Assembly: GCA_023460935.1 (NCBI GenBank)
Contig: JAEWOI010000004.1
Span: 17,528-81,527 of the forward strand
Direction: 5' to 3'
Length of the DNA stretch: 64,000 nt
Source of the DNA: Actinomycetes bacterium
Lineage (GTDB): Bacteria; Actinomycetota; Actinomycetes; Propionibacteriales; Propionibacteriaceae
Made by a program: the position numbers and the translations under genes. The notes beneath the pieces were generated by a model. That model ran no database searches. It was not told where the DNA came from and was given only the letters and a program-made list of their open reading frames with translations. Position 1 is the stretch's first letter. The number at the start of each line of letters is the position of its first letter. Below are positions 58,890 through 64,000 of the stretch, in pieces.

Positions 58890-59705
58890 GTGACCACCTA
58901 CTGGCGCCGCCTGCGTGAAGTGGTCGCCGACCGAGGCCCGTTGTGCGTCGGCATCGACCCCCACCCGTCCCTGCTCCGCGCCTGGGGGCTCAGCGAGGAC
59001 GCCGCCGGAGCAGAGCGCTGCTCCCGTGCGCTGGTCGAGGCCCTCGGTGACCAGGTGGCAGCCTTCAAGCCGCAGTCGGCCTTCTTCGAGGCGTACGGCT
59101 CGGCCGGCGTCGCTGCCCTGGAGCGGGTGCTGGCCGACATCACCGGCACCGGGGCGCTGAGCATCCTGGACGTGAAGCGCGGCGACATCGGCTCGACGAT
59201 GGAGGCCTACGCCGACGCCTACCTCGCCGACGGCTCCCCGCTCGCCGCGGACGCGATCACCCTCTCGCCGTACCTCGGCTTCGGGTCGCTCGCGCCAGCC
59301 TTCGAACGGGCCCACCGCTACGAGCGCGGCGTGTACGTGCTGGCGCGCACCTCGAACCCCGAGGGGGGCTCGGTGCAGCTGGCCCTGACCAGGGACGCCT
59401 CGGTGGTGCAGTCGATCATCGACGCGGCGACCGAGGTGAACCGGGCCTCGCGGCAGAAGGCGATCGGCCTGGTCGTCGGCGGCACGCACGACTCGCTGGC
59501 CTGCGACCTCTCCGACTTCAACGGCTCGATCCTCGTGCCGGGGATCGGCTTCCAGGGCGGGCGGATGGAGGACCTGCCGGCCCTGTTCGGCGACGCCGTC
59601 GACCAGGTGCTGGCCGTGGTCGGAAGGGGCGTCATCTCCGCCGGTCCGGACCGCGCGGCGCTGCGCGGCAAGGTGGCGGATCTGCTCGCCCGGGCCGGAG
59701 CATAG
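58890..59705 (+). CDS. pyrF: Orotidine 5'-phosphate decarboxylase, long type
   Basis: Decarboxylase (271 aa) producing UMP. It is the type 2 enzyme of actinobacteria: CVGIDPHPSLL, AFKPQSAFFEAYG, the catalytic LDVKRGDIGSTMEAYADAYL and LVPGIGFQGG. GTG 58890 is preferred because GAAAGG lies nine bases upstream; GTG 58884, overlapping pyrD, is the alternative and adds two residues. Confidence 0.95.
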   Translation: MTTYWRRLREVVADRGPLCVGIDPHPSLLRAWGLSEDAAGAERCSRALVEALGDQVAAFKPQSAFFEAYGSAGVAALERVLADITGTGALSILDVKRGDIGSTMEAYADAYLADGSPLAADAITLSPYLGFGSLAPAFERAHRYERGVYVLARTSNPEGGSVQLALTRDASVVQSIIDAATEVNRASRQKAIGLVVGGTHDSLACDLSDFNGSILVPGIGFQGGRMEDLPALFGDAVDQVLAVVGRGVISAGPDRAALRGKVADLLARAGA

Positions 59706-59727
59706 CGGGCGGCGAAAAGCCTTGTGC

Positions 59728-59743
59728 GAACCTTCTGGTTCGG
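59728..59743 (+). terminator. Small hairpin after pyrF
   Basis: CGAACC-TTCT-GGTTCG, a six-base stem with a four-base loop, 23 bases after the pyrF stop and before the mihF promoter. It lacks a T-run, so termination is only a possibility. Confidence 0.35.
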
Positions 59744-59744
59744 G

Positions 59745-59773
59745 TGACGCACCTGCCCGCGGGCCGCTAGGTT
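59745..59773 (+). promoter_or_regulatory. Promoter of mihF-gmk
   Basis: TGACGC (59745-59750), 17 bases, TAGGTT (59768-59773). The leader to GTG 59820 is about 40 bases. Confidence 0.5.
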
Positions 59774-59819
59774 GAACCCACAAGGCCATGCCGAAACCAA
59801 CACTTGCGAAGGCACTCCC

Positions 59820-60137
59820 GTGACCATTCCTCAGCTCACCACAGAGCAACTCGAGGCCGCCCGCGCGGCTGCAACGGAGGCACGCCGCCGTCGCGCCGAC
59901 CTGAAGAGCAAGGTGCGCTCCGGCGACCTCAGCCTCAGCCAGGCGCTGGACACCGCGGCGAGCGACGACATCCTCGCCCACGTAAAGGTCGTCGACCTGC
60001 TCAAGGCGCTGCCCCGCGTGGGGGAGAAGCGCGCAGGGGTGGTGATGGCGCGGCTCGACATCGCGCCGAACCGGCGCATCCGGGGGCTCGGCCGCCATCA
60101 GGTGGCCGGGCTAAAGGCCGAGTTCAGTGAGCGGTGA
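59820..60137 (+). CDS. mihF: Actinobacterial integration host factor MihF
   Basis: Nucleoid protein (105 aa). It begins MTIPQLTTEQLEAARAAATE, then a basic stretch (EARRRRADLKSKVRSG), LSQALDTAASDDILAHVKVVDLL and a helix-turn-helix-like VGEKRAGVVMARLDIAPNRRIRGLG. This is the single-subunit, actinobacterial IHF unrelated to HU/IHF. GTG 59820 is the start by homology. The end overlaps gmk by 11 bases. Confidence 0.94.
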   Translation: MTIPQLTTEQLEAARAAATEARRRRADLKSKVRSGDLSLSQALDTAASDDILAHVKVVDLLKALPRVGEKRAGVVMARLDIAPNRRIRGLGRHQVAGLKAEFSER

Positions 60138-60678
60138 CGTAACCGTAATCTCAGGCCCTACCGCGGTGGGCAAGGGGACGGTGGTCCAGGCCCTCCGCAG
60201 CCAGTACCCGCAGCTGTGGGTGTCGGTGTCGGCAACCACACGCGCCCCCCGTCCCGGCGAGGTGGACGGGGTGCACTACCTGTTCGTGTCCGATGCCGAG
60301 TTCGACGAGCTGATCGCGAACGACGGCCTGCTGGAGTGGGCGCTGGTGCACGGCACCGACCGGTACGGCACGCCGGCGGCACCCGTCCGCGCGGCGGTGG
60401 CGTCCGGTCGCAGGGTGATCCTCGAGATCGAGTTGCAGGGCGCCCGCCAGGTGAAGGAACGGCTGCCGGAGGCCAGGCTGGTGTTCATCGCGCCGCCGGC
60501 GCCGGAGACATTGCAGGAACGGTTGCTCGCCCGCGGCACCGAGACCCCGGAGCAGATGGCCCGCAGGCTGCGGACGGCAGAGGTCGAGATGGCCGCGGCG
60601 GGGGAGTTCGACCACGTCGTGGTGAACGACGATTTGGGCATCGCGGTGCAGCAGTTGGTAGAGTTGCTTGGTCTGTGA
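60127..60678 (+). CDS. gmk: Guanylate kinase
   Basis: Kinase (183 aa) converting GMP to GDP. It shows the P-loop VISGPTAVGKGTVV, VSATTRAPRPGEVDGVHYLF, EWALVHGTDRYGTP and ILEIELQGARQVK. GTG 60127 lies inside mihF; no other start precedes the P-loop, so the 11-base overlap is probably real. Confidence 0.94.
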   Translation: MSGDVTVISGPTAVGKGTVVQALRSQYPQLWVSVSATTRAPRPGEVDGVHYLFVSDAEFDELIANDGLLEWALVHGTDRYGTPAAPVRAAVASGRRVILEIELQGARQVKERLPEARLVFIAPPAPETLQERLLARGTETPEQMARRLRTAEVEMAAAGEFDHVVVNDDLGIAVQQLVELLGL

Positions 60679-60729
60679 CGGCTGCGGGGTTCCATCGCGG
60701 CCTCTTTCCCACGATCAGGAAGCCTGGAC

Positions 60730-61068
60730 TTGAGCACTCACACTCCCGAGGGGATCACCAATCCGCCGATCGACGAACTCCTGACCAAGGTGGACTCGAA
60801 GTACCGGCTGGTGCTGTTCGCGGCCAAGCGGGCCCGGCAGATCAACGCCTACTACTCCCAGCTCGGCGAGGGCCTGCTGGAGAACGTCGGCCCCCTGGTG
60901 GACATCGGCATCCAGGAGAAGCCGCTGTCGATCGCGCTGCGTGAGGTGAACGCCGGCGTGCTGGAGTGCACCGAGATCGACCCGGAGGCCGAGGCCGCCG
61001 CGCGGGCAGAGGCCGCGGGCGACCCCGACTTCTCCCTCGATCCGTTCGGCACCGACGACCTGGGCTGA
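60730..61068 (+). CDS. rpoZ: RNA polymerase omega subunit
   Basis: Omega subunit (112 aa). It begins near GITNPPIDELLTKVDSKYRL, followed by the core AAKRARQINAYYSQ and EKPLSIALREVNAG. An acidic tail (EAAGDPDFSLDPFGTDDLG) completes it. The start is TTG 60730. Gmk-omega-CoaBC order is conserved. Confidence 0.93.
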   Translation: MSTHTPEGITNPPIDELLTKVDSKYRLVLFAAKRARQINAYYSQLGEGLLENVGPLVDIGIQEKPLSIALREVNAGVLECTEIDPEAEAAARAEAAGDPDFSLDPFGTDDLG

Positions 61069-61078
61069 GCCAACCCCG

Positions 61079-62307
61079 ATGAGCCGGATCGTGCTCGGCG
61101 TGTCCGGGGGAATCGCGGCCTACAAGGCATGCGTGCTGCTCCGCCGCCTCACCGAGGCCGGCCATGAGGTGCAGGTGGTCCCGACGGCCAACGCGCTGGC
61201 CTTCGTCGGCGAGACCACCTGGGCAGCCCTGTCCGGACGGCCCGTGCCCACCTCGGTGCTGGCCCAGGCCGAACTGGTCAACCACGTGAAGCTCGGCCGG
61301 GAGGCAGACCTGGTGCTGGTCGCCCCGGCCACGGCCGACCTGCTCGCCCGTGCGGCCAACGGGCGCGCCGACGACCTGCTCACCAACGTGCTGCTCACGG
61401 CCGGCTGCCCGGTGGTGTTCGCGCCGGCGATGCACACCGAGATGTGGCAGCACCCGGCCACCCGGGCCAACGTCGCGATGCTGCGCTCCCGCGGTGCGGT
61501 CGTGCTGCGGCCTGGCGAGGGCCGGCTCACCGGCCCGGACACCGGCCCCGGCCGGCTGCCCGAACCAGAGGACATCGAGGCCTCGGCCCTGGCTGCGCTG
61601 GCCGCACCGGCCGCAGTCGCGGCCATGGCCGCCCAGGACCTCGCCGGCACCCACGTCGTGGTCAGCGCGGGCGGCACGAGGGAGGCGCTCGATCCGGTGC
61701 GCTACCTCGGCAACTCCTCCTCGGGCCGGATGGGCATCGCGATCGCAAGGGCCGCCGTCCAGCGCGGGGCTGAGGTGACCCTCGTCGGTGCGAACCTCGC
61801 CGCCGAGCCACCGGCCGGCGTGGCGCTGCGCACCGTGGTCTCCACCGCCGACCTGGCCGCGGCGATGGCCGAGCTGGCGCCCTCGGCGGACGTGGTGGTG
61901 ATGGCGGCAGCCCCCGCAGACTTCACCCCGGCCCACCCGAGCTCCGGCAAGCTGAAGAAGCACGGCGACGAAGGGCTGAACCTCGAGCTGGTGCAGACCA
62001 CGGACGTGCTCGCCGGCCTGGCGCGCCGCCGTCCGCCAGGGCAGGTGCTGGTCGGCTTCGCCGCGGAGACCGCTGGCAACGAGGCCGAGCTGGTGCGCCT
62101 GGGCGGCGAGAAGCTGGCCCGCAAGGGCTGCCAGCTGCTGGTGCTCAACGACGTCTCCGGCGGCGCGGTGTTCGGTGCTACCGACAACCAGGTGGTGATC
62201 CTGTCGGCCGCTGGGGTCGAGGGCCACGCCACCGGGTCCAAGACCGTGGTCGCCCACGCCATCCTGGACGCAGCAGCGTCCGTCCGTGACCTTGAAAGGA
62301 AGCCAGA

Positions 62308-62311
<4 letters not shown>
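61079..62311 (+). CDS. coaBC: Bifunctional phosphopantothenoylcysteine decarboxylase/synthetase
   Basis: Two steps of coenzyme A synthesis in one protein (410 aa). The N-terminal flavin decarboxylase (CoaC) starts VLGVSGGIAAYKACVLLRRL and has VNHVKLGREADLVLVAPATAD and the substrate motif PAMHTEMW (His in place of the usual Asn, a common actinobacterial form). The CoaB synthetase half follows from about residue 185 (HVVVSAGGTREALDPVRYLGN) with the KLKKHG motif. It overlaps metK by four bases. Confidence 0.95.
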
Positions 62312-63501
<1,190 letters not shown>

Positions 63502-63535
63502 TCGCCGCGGTTCAATTCCGCTTGCCACAATTTTG

Positions 63536-63571
63536 GGTTCCTGTCACACTCCGCGGCAGGAACCTTTTTTT
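63536..63571 (+). terminator. Canonical intrinsic terminator after metK
   Basis: GGTTCCTG (63536-63543) and CAGGAACC (63557-63564) form a perfect eight-base stem with a 13-base loop, followed by seven T residues. This is the only hairpin with a T-run that I found in the window, and it lies in the AT-richer end region. Confidence 0.8.
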
Positions 63572-63632
63572 GCGCCTGCGGCGGATTTTTTGGCATCTGT
63601 GGCAGGAATGTATTGTGCGCTTGTGGCAGGAA
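63553..63632 (+). repeat. Three copies of GYGGCAGGAA
   Basis: GCGGCAGGAA at 63553, GTGGCAGGAA at 63599 and GTGGCAGGAA at 63623. The first copy forms the right arm of the terminator. The segment 63502-63640 holds no other gene and includes runs of six and seven T. Confidence 0.45.
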
Positions 63633-63640
63633 CGCGTGGC

Positions 63641-64000
63641 ATGGAACGCCCAACAACGCCCCTTTCTCCGGAAATCCGTGGCATCTTTTTGTCCGTGGCC
63701 GCGGCAGGGACCGCCCTGGTAGCCAGTGCCGCGTTCGCGGCCTGCGCCGCACGCCTGGGTGGTCTTCTCGACCAGCCTGTGCCCAGCGGCGTGACGCTGG
63801 CTGCCATCCTGTTAACCGCTGCCTGGTGCGCGTCGATCCGCGCCGCCTGGCTGTCTGCGTCCCCCCATTCGCTCAGCGGGAAGCTCCACCTGCTGATTGC
63901 TTTCGTGCCGCTCGCCTCGGCGATTCTGCTGGCCCGGGCTTTTACCTTTGCTCCCTTGAGCGAGTTCGCGACGTTCCTCCTTTGGTTCGCCGCCCTGGCC
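63641..64000 (+). CDS. Unrecognised membrane protein, 3' end beyond window
   Basis: An open frame of 120 codons from ATG 63641 to the window edge with no stop. It begins MERPTTPLSPEIRGIFLSVA and has about four hydrophobic stretches: IFLSVAAAGTALVASAAFAAC, GVTLAAILLTAAWC, LLIAFVPLASAILLARA and FLLWFAALA. Twenty-nine of 120 codons end in A or T, including a TTA, like the end of metK and unlike the rest of the window. No ribosome binding site is clear. I do not recognise the family; in many actinobacteria the helicase gene priA would stand here. Confidence 0.6.
   Translation, partial: MERPTTPLSPEIRGIFLSVAAAGTALVASAAFAACAARLGGLLDQPVPSGVTLAAILLTAAWCASIRAAWLSASPHSLSGKLHLLIAFVPLASAILLARAFTFAPLSEFATFLLWFAALA

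Noticed and set aside
63522..63722. A 66-codon plus-strand frame after metK
   Set aside because: It crosses the terminator and its T-run and has Trp/Arg-rich random composition. The frame beginning at 63641, in another phase, has membrane-protein character and extends to the window edge.

Overview
This 64 kb window is high-GC DNA, densely packed with core genes, and reads as the chromosome of an actinobacterium. A family-level guess is Propionibacteriaceae or a near relative. This rests on the gene order (ruvCAB-yajC-secDF-apt-rel, DUF349-MBL-hisS-aspS-rarA, DUF948-DUF6167-alaS-ruvX-mltG-aro, efp-nusB-car-pyr, mihF-gmk-rpoZ-coaBC-metK), frequent GTG and TTG starts, 1-, 4- and 8-base stop/start overlaps, and -10 boxes of the TANNNT type (TAGACT, TAGGCT). 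Several -10 boxes sit only 6-7 bases before the start codon and suggest leaderless mRNAs. No rRNA or tRNA gene, insertion sequence, prophage or CRISPR array was seen.

Layout. 1-5.9 kb: glutamate synthase gltB (cut at the left edge) and gltD, plus a SnoaL-like protein. 6.1-8.3 kb (minus): lhgO and arginase. 8.5-14.2 kb: dnaE, a membrane protein and a CYTH-CHAD protein. 14.2-16.7 kb (minus): ybaK, a glycosyltransferase and DUF554. 16.8-22 kb: hisDCBH-hisA/priA and an acetyltransferase, without hisF. 22-25 kb: a GH25 lipoprotein, an EVE protein and lplA (minus). 25.1-35.8 kb: yebC; SOS-controlled ruvCAB; yajC-secD-secF-apt-K+ channel; rel. 35.9-43.3 kb: DUF349 (minus), MBL-hisS, aspS, PadR (minus) and rarA. 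43.3-51.9 kb: a repeat block, DUF948, DUF6167, alaS, ruvX, mltG, aroC, an aroK-like gene, aroB and a PaiB-like gene. 52-63.5 kb: efp-nusB, carAB-pyrD-pyrF, mihF-gmk, rpoZ, coaBC-metK. 63.5-64 kb: a terminator and the start of an unrecognised membrane protein.

The genes are mostly housekeeping: ammonia assimilation, histidine, chorismate and pyrimidine synthesis, replication and recombination (dnaE, ruvCAB, rarA, ruvX, mihF), protein export (yajC-secDF), translation (hisS, aspS, alaS, efp) and the stringent response (rel, gmk, apt, rpoZ).

I did not find a clear new defence or biosynthetic system. The points most worth following are: (1) metK, whose last third changes codon usage and protein style together with the next gene, as if a join lies near 63.1 kb; (2) a shikimate kinase homologue in the aro operon that lacks key catalytic residues; (3) four families of dispersed palindromic or tandem repeats, one of which has extended the CarA coding sequence; (4) a set of likely leaderless promoters and a LexA box over the ruvCAB start site.
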